A stretch of DNA of 64,000 nucleotides from Candidatus Methanodesulfokora washburnensis (GCF_003947435.1 NZ_RCOS01000113.1:1-64000); one strand, 5' to 3'; shown: positions 43,440 to 53,161, numbered from the stretch's first letter. Notes: generated by a model from the sequence alone, not told the origin. Translations and numbers: made by a program.

Positions 43440-44201
43440 TCATACAGTTTGACCCCCTCCCACAACTTTTCTTTCCACGAACACAAAAGGCCTTCTCAGA
43501 GCCTCTTTTTGTAACTCATACACGAGTTCACAGCAGGACATACCGAGAGATAATGCCTCATTGAATTGGGATTCGTCCATCGGACCATCCATTTGCAGTA
43601 AAGTTATCACTCTGTCCTCGAACATCACAGCTATAGGCATGTCAGCATCTCCCCACATGTCCTCATCATGTCCAGGATCCACAACAATGACATCGCCTAT
43701 TTTCCCTATAGAGCAAGCAGCAACAAGCCCCCTCATCGCTATTCCAGCCTCTGCTAATGCTAAAGAGGCTGCTGTTATTCCAGCCACTCTAGTGCCAGCA
43801 TCTGATCTGAGGACTTCAACAAATATATCTATCGCCGCTCCTGGATACTTCTCGACGAAAATAGCCTGTTCTAGTGCGTTTCTTATAACTTTTGATAGCT
43901 CAATGCTCCTTCTGTCCGGCCCAGGCTTTCTCCTCTCCGGTGTGGAGAAGGGGGCCATGTTGTATCTAACTCTCACTAGGGCTCTGTCCGGCAAAGCCAT
44001 GTGTTTTGGATGCACTTCTCTCGGCCCAAATATTGCTGCAAGTATTCTGTTTCCTCCCCATTCAACTAGAGCTGAGCCATCAGCTCTATCAAGCACTCCA
44101 ACTTCCATTTTTATCGGTCTCATCTCCCTCGGTCTTCTGCCATCAGTTCTAAGACCATTCTCATCTATCAGCTTCTCAGGCCTTCTCTCAACGTACAACA
44201 T
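43440..44201 (-). CDS. rrp41: exosome subunit Rrp41 (catalytic RNase PH)
   Basis: Phosphorolytic 3'-5' exoribonuclease subunit, also able to add tails. The 253-residue protein has RTDGRRPREMRPIKMEVGVL, the RNA-binding GPREVHPKHM, YNMAPFSTPERRKPGPDRRS and the catalytic region DPGHDEDMWGDADMPIAVM. Its start overlaps the rrp4 stop by one base; rrp42 follows. Confidence 0.96.
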   Translation of the reverse strand: MLYVERRPEKLIDENGLRTDGRRPREMRPIKMEVGVLDRADGSALVEWGGNRILAAIFGPREVHPKHMALPDRALVRVRYNMAPFSTPERRKPGPDRRSIELSKVIRNALEQAIFVEKYPGAAIDIFVEVLRSDAGTRVAGITAASLALAEAGIAMRGLVAACSIGKIGDVIVVDPGHDEDMWGDADMPIAVMFEDRVITLLQMDGPMDESQFNEALSLGMSCCELVYELQKEALRRPFVFVERKVVGGGQTV

Positions 44202-44872
44202 CAGGAACCACCTGCTAAAATCGTATCTAATAGTTTTGATATTCTATCGCTTAGACCTGATATGTGGGATTCCTCCTGTATCACCTCAAGCGCCCTCATT
44301 ATCGCCATAAGACTCCTGTGATCCCTTGGCTTCACCACAACAAATCCGTTCTGAGCAACCAGTATCTCGCTCCCAGTTTTGCTCGAAAGTATGTTTAACA
44401 TGGAACCTCTCCTCCCTATAACCCTCGGAACCTTAGCTGGATCTATTTCCAGTAAAACACAACCCGATATCTTGCCCAAACCCTCAAATTCTAGCGTTAA
44501 GAGTGGGCTTGACATTCCATCAAAAGCCTTCACCTTGGCTAGTATGACATCGCCTACCTCAAGACCCAATTTGTTGTTTCTTGGCGGGACTATTACAGCA
44601 GTGAATGGAGAATTTATATCGACAAGTATAGTTCCCCCGGATATCTTTTCTATTTTTCCAACGACTAAATCATTCACTTTTGGAATATAAGCTGATGCAA
44701 GTGGAATTACATCCACTTTATTGCCCTCTAAAGATGCCAAACCCAGAAGAGCCGATCTCAAGAAGCCCTCCTTGTCGATATACACATTATCTCCTGGTGT
44801 CATCCCTTTTGCAATTTTTTGCCCGGGAATCACAATTTCCCTATCCTTAACATAGACTTCAGATCTGTTCAA
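44201..44872 (-). CDS. rrp4: exosome cap subunit Rrp4
   Basis: RNA-binding cap of the exosome, 223 residues from the TTG at 44872, which overlaps the SBDS stop (TTGA). The N-terminal domain is IVIPGQKIAKG; an S1 domain (about 65-135) is followed by a KH domain (KVPRVIGRRGSMLNIL, with I-G-R-R-G-S as GxxG loop). The frame extends upstream to 44977, but that part has no family similarity and lies within SBDS. Confidence 0.93.
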   Translation of the reverse strand: MNRSEVYVKDREIVIPGQKIAKGMTPGDNVYIDKEGFLRSALLGLASLEGNKVDVIPLASAYIPKVNDLVVGKIEKISGGTILVDINSPFTAVIVPPRNNKLGLEVGDVILAKVKAFDGMSSPLLTLEFEGLGKISGCVLLEIDPAKVPRVIGRRGSMLNILSSKTGSEILVAQNGFVVVKPRDHRSLMAIMRALEVIQEESHISGLSDRISKLLDTILAGGS

Positions 44873-45543
44873 AGCTCCACTCTCCCCCCTATTTTTCCAA
44901 TCCTCTCTGTTACAAGCATCTGAGCACCAACTGGTATCTCCACATGAAAACTGACAGTTGATCCATCTTCGGACCACTTTTCTGATAGTATATCTCCCTG
45001 TCCCTTGAGGAAACCTCTGACCTCTGACCAGCTTGAAGCTGGCACTATAACTTTTATTTTAATCTTAGAACTTTTTAATGGAAGATACTTTCTTATTTGT
45101 TCAACTACATCCTTAACCTGTCTTTCTGGTTCCTTAAATGGATCTATTTTTGCCTTGGACTCTTTTATTGCACTTATTATTCTCTGAAGAGAATGAGGCG
45201 CATTTGTATTTGGATCTACATAATTCTTCTGTATAAAGCTTGCTATCCAGTTCATCTTCTCCTCCTGCAGCTTTTTCCTTCTCTCAGCAGTTATCTGGAC
45301 CTCCCCCTCCCTTATTATTATCTCAGCTATTTTATATATGTCAGTAGTACCAAAAACAGAATTAAGATCAGATTTTGAGGCTTTCTGTCCCTTCTTGAAG
45401 TCGGTAAATACCTCCTCCAGAGCTATCACATCGCTTATCGGGATCTTCTTTCCCTCGAGCAGCTGGTATGCCTTATCTGCATTTACCACTATTTCGAATT
45501 TTTTCCCTCCTTTTTCCAGCCTAGCAAGCACTGTTTCAGTCAT
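44869..45543 (-). CDS. sdo1: ribosome maturation protein SBDS (Sdo1)
   Basis: Factor that helps release the anti-association factor aIF6 from the large subunit. The 224-residue protein shows the FYSH domain (about 1-85, FEIVVNADKAYQLLEGKKI and FTDFKKGQKAS), a three-helix middle domain, and a ferredoxin-like C-terminal domain (IKIKVIVPASSW). It sits between psmA and the exosome genes, the classical archaeal arrangement. Confidence 0.95.
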   Translation of the reverse strand: MTETVLARLEKGGKKFEIVVNADKAYQLLEGKKIPISDVIALEEVFTDFKKGQKASKSDLNSVFGTTDIYKIAEIIIREGEVQITAERRKKLQEEKMNWIASFIQKNYVDPNTNAPHSLQRIISAIKESKAKIDPFKEPERQVKDVVEQIRKYLPLKSSKIKIKVIVPASSWSEVRGFLKGQGDILSEKWSEDGSTVSFHVEIPVGAQMLVTERIGKIGGRVEL

Positions 45544-45555
45544 GTTATCTTCCCC

Positions 45556-46287
45556 TTAAGAGGGCTTCTCCTCTCTTGGAAGCTTGTTTATTATCCTCTG
45601 TATTTCCTCCTTTGTAAGGAGCCGGAACTCCTTCGTTTTTGTGTCTATAACAGCCATCTCAACTGTGTTTTCATTTATAGGCTCCTCCTGTCCCTTTGCT
45701 GCAGCAGATACAGCAAGAACTAGAGCTTCCTCAAGCGACATATCCGGCTTGTATCCATCTCTGAGGTAATCGTTCACCTTATCTGAATTCATGCCTGCTG
45801 CATAAGCTTCATAACTGTAAAATGCTCCACCAGGATGTGTTATGTAAAGCTCGGGCTGATCGTCAACCCCTCCAAATATCATCATGACACCAAATGGTCT
45901 GAGACCAGCATACTGGGTATACTGCTGCTTAAACATGGCTATCCTCTTTGCTAAGTTCTTCACAGTTATAGGTTCTCCGTATATTAGTTTATTGTATTGT
46001 GCCTCCTGTCTGCTTCTGTCTATGAGCATTAAGCCGTCTCCTACAAGCCCTGCAGCTATAGCACCTATGTGCTTGTCTATCTGGTGTATTTTTGTTGGTG
46101 GTTCGGCTAAAGGCGAGACATATTTCTTCACAGCAAGAAGTACTACACCCTCCTTGGACTTAACTCCCAGCGCTAATGCAGCTCTTTTTGTCGCAGCTAG
46201 AGCATATTCCACCTGAAGAAGCCTACCATCCGGACTGAAGACGGTTATAGCCCGATCATATCCCCGAGAAAGTTGTGGAAATACCAA
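45556..46287 (-). CDS. psmA: proteasome alpha subunit
   Basis: Outer-ring subunit of the 20S proteasome. From TTG 46287 (GGTGA five bases ahead) the protein has 243 residues and begins MVFPQLSRGYDRAITVFSPDG, exactly where family members start; a GTG at 46296 would add three residues. The N-terminal gate segment, LQVEYALAATKRA and GVKSKEGVVLLA are conserved. It precedes SBDS by 12 bases, with promoter-like A/T-rich sequence in the 61 bases before it. Confidence 0.95.
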   Translation of the reverse strand: MVFPQLSRGYDRAITVFSPDGRLLQVEYALAATKRAALALGVKSKEGVVLLAVKKYVSPLAEPPTKIHQIDKHIGAIAAGLVGDGLMLIDRSRQEAQYNKLIYGEPITVKNLAKRIAMFKQQYTQYAGLRPFGVMMIFGGVDDQPELYITHPGGAFYSYEAYAAGMNSDKVNDYLRDGYKPDMSLEEALVLAVSAAAKGQEEPINENTVEMAVIDTKTKEFRLLTKEEIQRIINKLPREEKPS

Positions 46288-46357
46288 ACTTCTCACCTAT
46301 CTTTTGTTGTCGCAGAGGGCTTATAAAGAGTTTATTTTTTATATATCAGCTAAAATA

Positions 46358-46756
46358 TTATATTATATTAGGCTTTCCCTCCCTATTTAAAACCTCCCTT
46401 ATCTTCCTCAAAGACCCGGAGATCGAGAGGATCCGCAAGTAGCCCTGGGCCTCCGGGAGACATGTTACTAAAAGGAAGATTACATCACTATATGACTTAT
46501 TAGTACATTTTATAACTCCATATGACCCATTAAAATACATAACTTTAAAATCGATTGTTGAACCGCACACAACACCGTACATCTTGCTTCTTGCTTTCCT
46601 CAGAAGATCAGATAGATCTCCCTGAAATTCTGGCTCCACCTTGAAGAGAATGTACCTCCTTCTATCCTTTACTCCAATGGGTATCTTAGGCTTTAACTTT
46701 TTTCTTCTCAATCTGGACCATAACATACTTAGCCACCTTAATATCCTAAACTTCAA
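46358..46756 (-). CDS. rnp2: RNase P protein component 2 (Pop5)
   Basis: RNase P protein that pairs with Rpp30 on the catalytic domain of the RNA during tRNA 5' maturation. The 132-residue protein contains KDRRRYILFKVEP, the family's N-terminal strand, and a basic start (RLRRKKLKPK). It overlaps the rpp30 gene by 11 bases, supporting the assignment of both. Confidence 0.88.
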   Translation of the reverse strand: MKFRILRWLSMLWSRLRRKKLKPKIPIGVKDRRRYILFKVEPEFQGDLSDLLRKARSKMYGVVCGSTIDFKVMYFNGSYGVIKCTNKSYSDVIFLLVTCLPEAQGYLRILSISGSLRKIREVLNREGKPNII

Positions 46757-47417
46757 CCTTTTTCACACCCTTGTCAAGCAGATTTCTCCTCTCCAAAGCG
46801 TGATATGGATAAGTGCTCACCGAGCAGACCCACCTATCCAAACTACCTCCTAGTAAAGAGTATGCCACAGAATAAGAAGCTATTTTATCGAGAAGATGAC
46901 CGCTAGGAGATCTCATCCTTGTGATTATAACCGGGACCTTCCTGAAGAAAGCTATCTCTATTTCCCTCCTAATATTTCCAAGGTTTATACCTTTCTTTGC
47001 CATTGAAAGCAAATCTAAGAGAGGCACCTCCAAGAACCCTTTTTTCTCCTCCAGATAAACAGCACAGACATCATCAAATATCATATCAGGAACCTTTATC
47101 ACAATAGAGTCTATTATCTTCGCTTTAGATGCCTCTCTGCACTCCACTAAGGAGTGAGGAACAGCTGAAAGATAATCCACTAGAGGTCTCAACTTTCTGG
47201 CAGTTTGCATCCATTTACTTTCAGACGTGTCCACTTCTGCTGTTAAAATAATCTTCACATCATCTTGGAATGTTATATTCTTCTTATCTTCCTTGGACGA
47301 TATGATAACACCTATTGCAGCAAGACCAATTATTTTAGCTCTTTCAAGATCGTTTCTATAATTAAGAGCATCAGAGAACTTTAAATCAATGAACTCATTT
47401 GCCGGCAAGGAGATCAT
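46746..47417 (-). CDS. rnp3: RNase P protein component 3 (Rpp30)
   Basis: A 223-residue TIM-barrel-type RNase P subunit. Sequence similarity is modest by eye: FIDLKFSDALN near the start, KPLVDYLS-like LRPLVDYLSAVPHSLVE, and an alternating strand/helix order. Position between DUF54 and pop5, with short overlaps (23 and 11 bases), is the conserved archaeal arrangement and carries much of the evidence. Confidence 0.78.
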   Translation of the reverse strand: MISLPANEFIDLKFSDALNYRNDLERAKIIGLAAIGVIISSKEDKKNITFQDDVKIILTAEVDTSESKWMQTARKLRPLVDYLSAVPHSLVECREASKAKIIDSIVIKVPDMIFDDVCAVYLEEKKGFLEVPLLDLLSMAKKGINLGNIRREIEIAFFRKVPVIITRMRSPSGHLLDKIASYSVAYSLLGGSLDRWVCSVSTYPYHALERRNLLDKGVKKVEV

Positions 47418-47838
47418 CCAGCACTTCTGAGAGGAGATCTTTAACTGAGTATGGTTTATAATAGTGAATTATAAGTTTTACAGCTCCTCCGTATCCTCCT
47501 TTGAATAGCGATAGATCTTTGAGAAGTAACTTCTGCTTATCAAATCTTATGTGCAACTTAGCACCCTCCAAATTTCTATCCAGCGAACTTGCTATTTCCT
47601 CTATCACTGATCTTTCCATCCTACTTTTTATGGAGTTCCACTTGTCCTCAGCTTCTTTCCCCTCTATAGAGAGCAAAATCCTTTTTATTGTAAAGCCATG
47701 TTCCGAGTGCACTTTCATTACAGTAAAATCTCTGTCCTCCTCTATTAAGTTCCTTATTATCGTCTGAGCAATATCCACTCTCTCTGTTGGATATGTAAGG
47801 AAGTCTACTTCCAGCCTCCTCACCTTAAGGCCCATCAA
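47395..47838 (-). CDS. RNA-binding protein, DUF54 family
   Basis: A 147-residue archaeal DUF54 protein, a predicted exosome- or RNase P-associated RNA binder. [20 protein letters not shown] and [17 protein letters not shown] are typical. It lies between eL15 (4-base overlap) and rpp30 (23-base overlap). Function is predicted from gene neighbourhood in the family, not shown here. Confidence 0.75.
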   Translation of the reverse strand: MMGLKVRRLEVDFLTYPTERVDIAQTIIRNLIEEDRDFTVMKVHSEHGFTIKRILLSIEGKEAEDKWNSIKSRMERSVIEEIASSLDRNLEGAKLHIRFDKQKLLLKDLSLFKGGYGGAVKLIIHYYKPYSVKDLLSEVLDDLLAGK

Positions 47839-48419
47839 AGTTTACTCCTTCTCTTCTTTTTCAATCTTTTAACATGAGGAGGTATTCCTCTACTTTTCCT
47901 AAGACCTCTCATCTTTTTTCCAGCGCTTGTCAGACCTCTGAAAACTCTCCTCTTATTGGCTGGATTGAGAAGCCAGTTTAGGTCCTTGTCCGATTTAATA
48001 GCTGGGTTGTGTGGATCCACCATTATGACCTCATACCAGAAGTACTTTCCATCCTCGGCCACATAGTAGGAGTTCAGAACCTCCATATTTGGAAACTTTC
48101 TAGCAGCTCTCTCCTCTGCTATAAGCCTTATGCTCTTCGCTGGAGTTAGCTTTTCCACTCCCATTCCTGCTGGTTTTCTTCCTGCTCTAGGTCTTGGCTT
48201 TCTCCTCCCTCCTCTTCTTACCCTAACTCTTACCACTATAATTCCTTGTTTGGCCTTGTATCCAAGCTCCCTAGCCCTGTCCAGTCTAGTGGGTTTATCC
48301 ACTCTGACAACGGCGGGCTGTCTCCTCCATTCCACCAACCTAGCTCTCCAGAGTTTTACCAGCTCTGGATCCTTCTTTCTATTTCTCCATATGTACATCT
48401 CGTAGAACCTTGCTGGCAA
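47835..48419 (-). CDS. rpl15e: ribosomal protein eL15
   Basis: Basic large-subunit protein, 194 residues from the TTG at 48419, which has AGGTG six bases ahead and gives [13 protein letters not shown], in line with the family start. The open frame extends to 48521 but runs into its own promoter (CATATATTAA, centred near 48475). Conserved blocks: [35 protein letters not shown]. First gene of the operon ending with pcc1. Confidence 0.95.
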   Translation of the reverse strand: MPARFYEMYIWRNRKKDPELVKLWRARLVEWRRQPAVVRVDKPTRLDRARELGYKAKQGIIVVRVRVRRGGRRKPRPRAGRKPAGMGVEKLTPAKSIRLIAEERAARKFPNMEVLNSYYVAEDGKYFWYEVIMVDPHNPAIKSDKDLNWLLNPANKRRVFRGLTSAGKKMRGLRKSRGIPPHVKRLKKKRRSKL

Positions 48420-48493
48420 TTCCTTCACCTTGCTCGAGGAGCTCCTCTTGTGGGATTTAAAACCTAACTTTTTAATATATGTAGTTTTGCACA

Positions 48494-48528
48494 TAAAGTA
48501 TAAAAGGAAAGGTTGCTTCACTTTGAGA
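48494..48528 (+). promoter_or_regulatory. promoter of the YchF-type GTPase gene (leaderless start)
   Basis: AAGTATAAAAGG (about 48495-48506) is a strong TATA box about 26 bases before the ATG at 48528, so transcript and translation starts should coincide. No ribosome site precedes the ATG. It is divergent from the eL15 promoter. Confidence 0.55.
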
Positions 48529-49724
48529 TGCTCTTAGGAATAGTTGGAAAGACAAATGTGGGAAAAAGCACTTTTTTCTCAGCTGCCACTATGTCTGAGG
48601 TGGAGATAGGAGATAGGCCTTTTGTCACAATAAAGCCAAACGAGGGCATTGGATATGTGAGAGTTAGGTCTGTCTGCACAGAGCTTAATGTGAAGTGCAA
48701 TCCCAAATACGGTTGGTGTAATGGAATAAACAGATTCGTCCCAATCAAGCTGATGGATGTGGCAGGCCTTGTTCCAGGAGCACATCAAGGTAGAGGATTG
48801 GGCAACCAGTTTTTAGATGATCTAAGGAAGAGCGATGCAAATATAATAATCGTAGATGCTGCTGGATCCACGGATGATGAGGGTAGACCAGTCCCCCCTG
48901 GAACTCACGATCCCATAAGGGATGTTCAGATAGTTGAGGAGGAGTTCACCCTCTGGATTGCTGGAATTTTGAGAAAAAATTTAGAAAAGGTATCTAGGAG
49001 GATACTATCTGGAGAAAAACCGGAAAAGTTGCTTTCTGATGTGTTGTCTGGGCTAGAAGTTAAACCTGAAGATGTAAAGAGAGCGATGGATGAGAGTGGG
49101 TTAAATCCAAAGATTCTTCTTCAAGGAAAAAATGAAGACATTCTAAGGTTTTCGGAATGTTTGAGGAGAAATTCTAAGCCCTTTTTAATAGCTGCGAACA
49201 AGATAGATGTATCAAAAGCTGGAGAGAATTTTGAGAGAATGAAAAAAGAGCTTAGAGAGGTTGTAATTCCAGTTTCGTCTCAAGCCGAGCTGATACTCAA
49301 GAAAGCAGCTAAAAGCAAGCTAATAAAATACGAACCAGGAGACAGCAGCTTTTCCATCATAGATGAGGCAAAATTGACCGATGCACAAAGGAAAACCCTA
49401 AAGTTAATTGAAGAAAGGGTCTTAGATGTTTATGGATCGACAGGCGTGCAGAAAGTGCTGGAATCTGCTGTATTTGATGTCCTAGGATCTGTTGTGGTTT
49501 TTCCTGTGGAAAATGAAAATAAATTCTGCGATAAAGATGGAAACATCCTTCCAGATGCTTTTATAATGCCAAAAGGATCTAGAGTTATCGATCTTGCAAT
49601 GAGAATACATAGCGAGGTAGCCGAAAGAGCTGCCTTCGCAATAAACGCTAGAACTAAGGAGAGAATCTCTTTAGAGACAGAACTTAAGCACAGAGATGTT
49701 ATTAAAATATTTTTGAGGAGATGA
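48528..49724 (+). CDS. OBG-family GTPase (archaeal YchF-like)
   Basis: TRAFAC GTPase of 398 residues, starting [15 protein letters not shown] (P-loop near the N-terminus). G3 is in [23 protein letters not shown]4 in ANKID (about 224), and the C-terminal TGS domain ([20 protein letters not shown]) ends with RDVIKIF. The archaeal/eukaryal group binds ribosomes; exact role unknown. A TTG at 48513 opens the frame, but promoter spacing favours the ATG at 48528. It ends one base from the convergent nucleotidyltransferase gene. Confidence 0.9.
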   Translation: MLLGIVGKTNVGKSTFFSAATMSEVEIGDRPFVTIKPNEGIGYVRVRSVCTELNVKCNPKYGWCNGINRFVPIKLMDVAGLVPGAHQGRGLGNQFLDDLRKSDANIIIVDAAGSTDDEGRPVPPGTHDPIRDVQIVEEEFTLWIAGILRKNLEKVSRRILSGEKPEKLLSDVLSGLEVKPEDVKRAMDESGLNPKILLQGKNEDILRFSECLRRNSKPFLIAANKIDVSKAGENFERMKKELREVVIPVSSQAELILKKAAKSKLIKYEPGDSSFSIIDEAKLTDAQRKTLKLIEERVLDVYGSTGVQKVLESAVFDVLGSVVVFPVENENKFCDKDGNILPDAFIMPKGSRVIDLAMRIHSEVAERAAFAINARTKERISLETELKHRDVIKIFLRR

Positions 49725-50804
49725 TTACACAATAATCCATCCGTTTACTCTACATGCACACCTGATAGCTTGATTTGAGGATAATATCAGACCATATTCC
49801 GATGGGGTTAGCTCTATCCCCTCCGCATAAGATCCATCGCAAAGAACAGATCTCTTAATCATAGTATTATCGCCTAAAGAGGCCCCTTTCATCAACACAG
49901 AGTCCTCTACAGAGCTGTTTTTCCCAATAATGTTGCCTTCCTCAAGTGTGACGTTCTTTCCAATGAACCCCCTTATGAAGGAGTCCCTTCCTATATATGC
50001 TGGGCCCTCCAGTTTTTTATCCTCATCTACCTTGAAATCCCCTCCAATGATCAAAGGTCTTTCTATCTTCGTTCCTTTGGGTAGGGGATCAGTAAAGCCG
50101 CCCAGAATATCCTCAAATAAGTATTTCTGGGCCAAAAAAATATCCTCAAATCTGCCTATATCGGTCCATTTATCACCTAAATCGACTAAAGCCACCTTGT
50201 CTCCCCTTGTAACAGCCCTTGTTATGGCGTCTGTTAACTCATATTCCCCTCGAGGAGATAGGCTTATGTTCTTCAAATGGTCAAATATTGTCTGCGAGAA
50301 AAGAAAAACCCCAGCGACAACCATATTGGATGGCTCTTCTCCCTTTTTAGGTTTCTCTATAATTCTCTTTAAATAACCATTTTCCTGAAGGATGACCCCA
50401 TAATTCCAAGGATCCTTTACCCTTGCAACTCCAACCACGTGATCAGCTCTGTCCTTGGCGGATATCAGCTCATCCAGCATGTTCCATTTGAAGTAAACAT
50501 CAGCATATGTTAGGATAAAATCCTCCTTCAAGGAGCCTTCTAGATTTAAAAGGGCATCTCCAGTTCCCATGAGCTCTTTCTGCCGGAATATTCTTATGCT
50601 ACTATAGGAGAACAGGTGTTTCTCGACAAGCTCACATAAGTGGCCTACAAGAACAGATATTTCGGCTACACCGGATTTAAACAGGGCGGAAATATGATAA
50701 TCCAATAAAGAGGTCCCGGCAAGAGGTATGAGGGGTTTTGGTCTGGTTAGGGTTATAGGTCTAAGCCTCTTCCCCTTTCCCGCTGCTAACACTCCTGCTT
50801 TCAA
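49725..50804 (-). CDS. bifunctional-type sugar-1-phosphate nucleotidyltransferase
   Basis: Nucleotidyltransferase of 359 residues. The GT-A type N-terminal domain begins MKAGVLAAGKGKRLRPIT, with the nucleotide-binding G-x-G-K-R-x-R-P loop, and includes ILTYADVYFKW. The C-terminal part (about 240-340) is a left-handed beta helix with hexapeptide repeats (ANDSFIRGFIGKNVTLEEG region). Archaeal relatives make UDP-GlcNAc or NDP-glucose; substrate not determined. Its first 44 bases overlap the end of the eS1 gene in another frame. Confidence 0.88.
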   Translation of the reverse strand: MKAGVLAAGKGKRLRPITLTRPKPLIPLAGTSLLDYHISALFKSGVAEISVLVGHLCELVEKHLFSYSSIRIFRQKELMGTGDALLNLEGSLKEDFILTYADVYFKWNMLDELISAKDRADHVVGVARVKDPWNYGVILQENGYLKRIIEKPKKGEEPSNMVVAGVFLFSQTIFDHLKNISLSPRGEYELTDAITRAVTRGDKVALVDLGDKWTDIGRFEDIFLAQKYLFEDILGGFTDPLPKGTKIERPLIIGGDFKVDEDKKLEGPAYIGRDSFIRGFIGKNVTLEEGNIIGKNSSVEDSVLMKGASLGDNTMIKRSVLCDGSYAEGIELTPSEYGLILSSNQAIRCACRVNGWIIV

Positions 50805-51417
50805 CTTCTCCTCTCACCACTTCTGGAAGAGCTTCGCCAAACCTTAAAACCACTATTTTTCGCGGCTCTATATTTTTAACTGGGGCTATCTTCGTCGATA
50901 ATCCCTGGATATTTGTGTTTATTTTAGCTGGGTCCTCGAATATAGAGGATCTCACTAGTTCTTCCAAGGAAAGCTGGGGTATTAACTCATCTAGATACTG
51001 TTTAGCTCTCAACCTTATAGCAGTTTCCTGGCTGTGTCTAACTCTCACAGCTGTTGTTATAAGATAGAACACTCTAACATGATGCCCATCTTTTGTTATG
51101 CCCTCTGACATAACATCTATTCTGCTCGTCCTCCTTTGTATTATCGACCTGAGATAATCCCTGTTAAGCAACTCCTTGACGAATCTCGCATAGGATTTAG
51201 AGCCATCAACCCTGAATATCTTGAATACCAGTTTGTATTTTTCATGTGCAAAATCTCCTGTTATATCTCTGACAGATACCTCCACGTTTCTTCCTATCAG
51301 ACTGTCCTGATCGGAGGCTAGGGTTTCTCCTAGCCATTGGCCTGGAAACACATCAGCAGCATAGATCTGGAACCATGTCTTCGATCTCTTTGCCTTCTTC
51401 TTTCCACTTGACGACAA
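50761..51417 (-). CDS. rps3ae: ribosomal protein eS1 (S3Ae)
   Basis: Small-subunit protein of 218 residues with KTWFQIYAADVFPGQWLGET, GRNVEVSVRDITGDFAHEKYK and DVMSEGITKDGHHVRVFY as family blocks. The acidic/serine-rich tail (about 200-218) overlaps the nucleotidyltransferase start by 44 bases, so the two are translated in different frames from one transcript. Confidence 0.95.
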   Translation of the reverse strand: MSSSGKKKAKRSKTWFQIYAADVFPGQWLGETLASDQDSLIGRNVEVSVRDITGDFAHEKYKLVFKIFRVDGSKSYARFVKELLNRDYLRSIIQRRTSRIDVMSEGITKDGHHVRVFYLITTAVRVRHSQETAIRLRAKQYLDELIPQLSLEELVRSSIFEDPAKINTNIQGLSTKIAPVKNIEPRKIVVLRFGEALPEVVRGEVESRSVSSGKGEEA

Positions 51418-51527
51418 ATTTTCTCCTCCCTATGCTGAGATAGACGATCAAACTTAAATTTACTTCTGGTGATTGCCAGCTGCTTGGGTTTAAAAATTTT
51501 TATCCCATCAACATTGTAAGAGCTGTT

Positions 51528-52364
51528 ATGATCAGAATAGAGGATGTAACTTTTACCTATGCCGGAAGGAAAAAGCCTGCTATAAGGAATGTAAACCTTG
51601 ATATAAATCGTGGGGAGTTTATTCTAGTAGTTGGAGCCAGTGGAAGTGGAAAATCCACATTGTTGAGGCTCTTAAATGGACTTATACCGCATTTCTATGA
51701 GGGGGAGTTCAGGGGAAGAGTCTTAGTTGATGGTGTTGACACAAGGGAAACCAGCGTATCAAAGCTATCTAGAAAGATCGGTTTGGTATTTCAAAACCCA
51801 GATAACCAGATAGTAACTTTGCATGTGAAGAGAGAGCTTGCATTTGGGCTTGAGAATATAGGAATGAGGAGGGAAGAGATAGAAAAGAGGATAAGAGGAA
51901 TTATAAAGGAGATTCATATGGAGAGAATCGAGGATAAATACACGGATGAGTTGAGTGGAGGGGAAAAGCAGCTTCTGGCCATAGCCGCAACCCTTGCGAT
52001 GGAGCCCGATATAATAGTCTTAGACGAGCCTACAAGTGAGTTGGACACTGCTAACGCTATGAGAATAGCAGGTATATTGAGGAAAGTCCATGAAAAGGGG
52101 AAGGGTGTGATTGTATCGGAGCACAGACTGGATCTTTTCATCCCCTTAGCTGATAGAATAGTTGTCATAGACGATGGAGTTATAGTAGCAGACGGTCCTG
52201 CCAAAAAAATAGTCAAAGAAGTAGATTTCGCAAAACACAGAATAAATGAGCCCCTAGCTATAAGAATTTACAGAGAGGTCACTAGAAGAGGAATTAGTAT
52301 TGAAGAAGTTCCACTGGGAGTGAAGGACATCATAGAATTTCTAAGAAAGGTGAGAGGGAATTGA
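51528..52364 (+). CDS. ecfA1: ECF transporter ATPase 1
   Basis: ATPase subunit of an energy-coupling-factor importer, 278 residues: Walker A GASGSGKST (36-44), Q-loop near VFQNPDNQIVTLHV, signature LSGGEKQLL, Walker B IIVLDEP and an H-loop in VSEHRLD. VFQNPDNQ is typical of EcfA proteins. The paralogue starts in its stop codon. A 103-bp tract is identical to one in that paralogue. Confidence 0.93.
   Translation: MIRIEDVTFTYAGRKKPAIRNVNLDINRGEFILVVGASGSGKSTLLRLLNGLIPHFYEGEFRGRVLVDGVDTRETSVSKLSRKIGLVFQNPDNQIVTLHVKRELAFGLENIGMRREEIEKRIRGIIKEIHMERIEDKYTDELSGGEKQLLAIAATLAMEPDIIVLDEPTSELDTANAMRIAGILRKVHEKGKGVIVSEHRLDLFIPLADRIVVIDDGVIVADGPAKKIVKEVDFAKHRINEPLAIRIYREVTRRGISIEEVPLGVKDIIEFLRKVRGN
51647..51749 (+). 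repeat. 103-bp exact repeat, copy in ecfA1
   Basis: Every base equals 52480-52582 in ecfA2 (offset 833). It covers the end of Walker A through LLNGLIPHFYEGEFRGRVLV to DTRE. Flanking sequence diverges at once on both sides. Such identity at silent sites amid diverged paralogues indicates gene conversion or very recent segmental copying. Confidence 0.93.
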
Positions 52365-53161
52365 TAGAGATAGAAAGAGTGAGTTTTAAGTATTCAGGAT
52401 CAAATGAATATGCGTTAAAAGACCTAAGCCTCTCCATAAGCAGGCCTAGTATAACAGCTATCGTTGGAAGAAATGGTGCTGGAAAATCCACATTGTTGAG
52501 GCTCTTAAATGGACTTATACCGCATTTCTATGAGGGGGAGTTCAGGGGAAGAGTCTTAGTTGATGGTGTTGACACAAGGGAAGTTGATATCTCTGATCTC
52601 TCAAGAAAGGTGGGTTTAGTATTTCAGAATCCAGAGCATATGTTCTTCTCCGAGACTGTATGGGATGAAGTCATCTTTGGACCTAAAGCACTGGGAAGGA
52701 ATGATTTTGAGGAATTAGGGGAAAAAGCATTGAGATTAACCGGGTTAACTGATATGAAGGATTATCCTCCTTGGTCTCTCAGTGGAGGAGAGATGAAGAG
52801 GCTATCTATAGCCTGCATCTTGTCCATGGAGACTGATTATATAGCCCTGGATGAACCAACTGTTGGACAAGATGCTGTATCAAGGAGGGAGCTAATAGAG
52901 ATCTTGAGGAATTTAAGGAATATGGGAAAGGGAATTATAGTAGTTTCTCATGATTTAGAATGGATCTCCGACCTTAGACCGGATAGAATAATTGTGATCA
53001 GAGATGGTTATGTGTTTGTAGATGGAGGTCGTGATCTCTTAGCTGATGTCACTATACTGGCTAGAGCGGGTCTAATTCCTCCAATGAGTGCGATAATTGG
53101 AAGAGCGATTGGAGTGAGAGGTTTTGGGATTGATGACATCTTGAAGGAGGTCTTAGGTTGA
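52361..53161 (+). CDS. ecfA2: ECF transporter ATPase 2
   Basis: Second ATPase of the ECF module, 266 residues. It has Walker A GRNGAGKST (about 37-45), VFQNPEHMFFSETVWDEV, signature LSGGEMKRLS and Walker B YIALDEP, with H-loop VVSHDLEW. The TTG start overlaps the ecfA1 stop. The two ATPases pair as a heterodimer on EcfT, whose gene starts in the ecfA2 stop. Confidence 0.93.
   Translation: MIEIERVSFKYSGSNEYALKDLSLSISRPSITAIVGRNGAGKSTLLRLLNGLIPHFYEGEFRGRVLVDGVDTREVDISDLSRKVGLVFQNPEHMFFSETVWDEVIFGPKALGRNDFEELGEKALRLTGLTDMKDYPPWSLSGGEMKRLSIACILSMETDYIALDEPTVGQDAVSRRELIEILRNLRNMGKGIIVVSHDLEWISDLRPDRIIVIRDGYVFVDGGRDLLADVTILARAGLIPPMSAIIGRAIGVRGFGIDDILKEVLG
52480..52582 (+). repeat. 103-bp exact repeat, copy in ecfA2
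   Basis: Partner of 51647-51749. The tract begins right after the last variable base of the P-loop region and stops where the two proteins diverge (DTREV here, DTRET in ecfA1). Confidence 0.93.

Noticed and set aside
44873-44977. 35 extra N-terminal codons for Rrp4
   Set aside because: They lie within SBDS in another frame, are rich in Cys and Trp, and lack similarity to the family; TTG 44872 overlaps the SBDS stop as in coupled genes.
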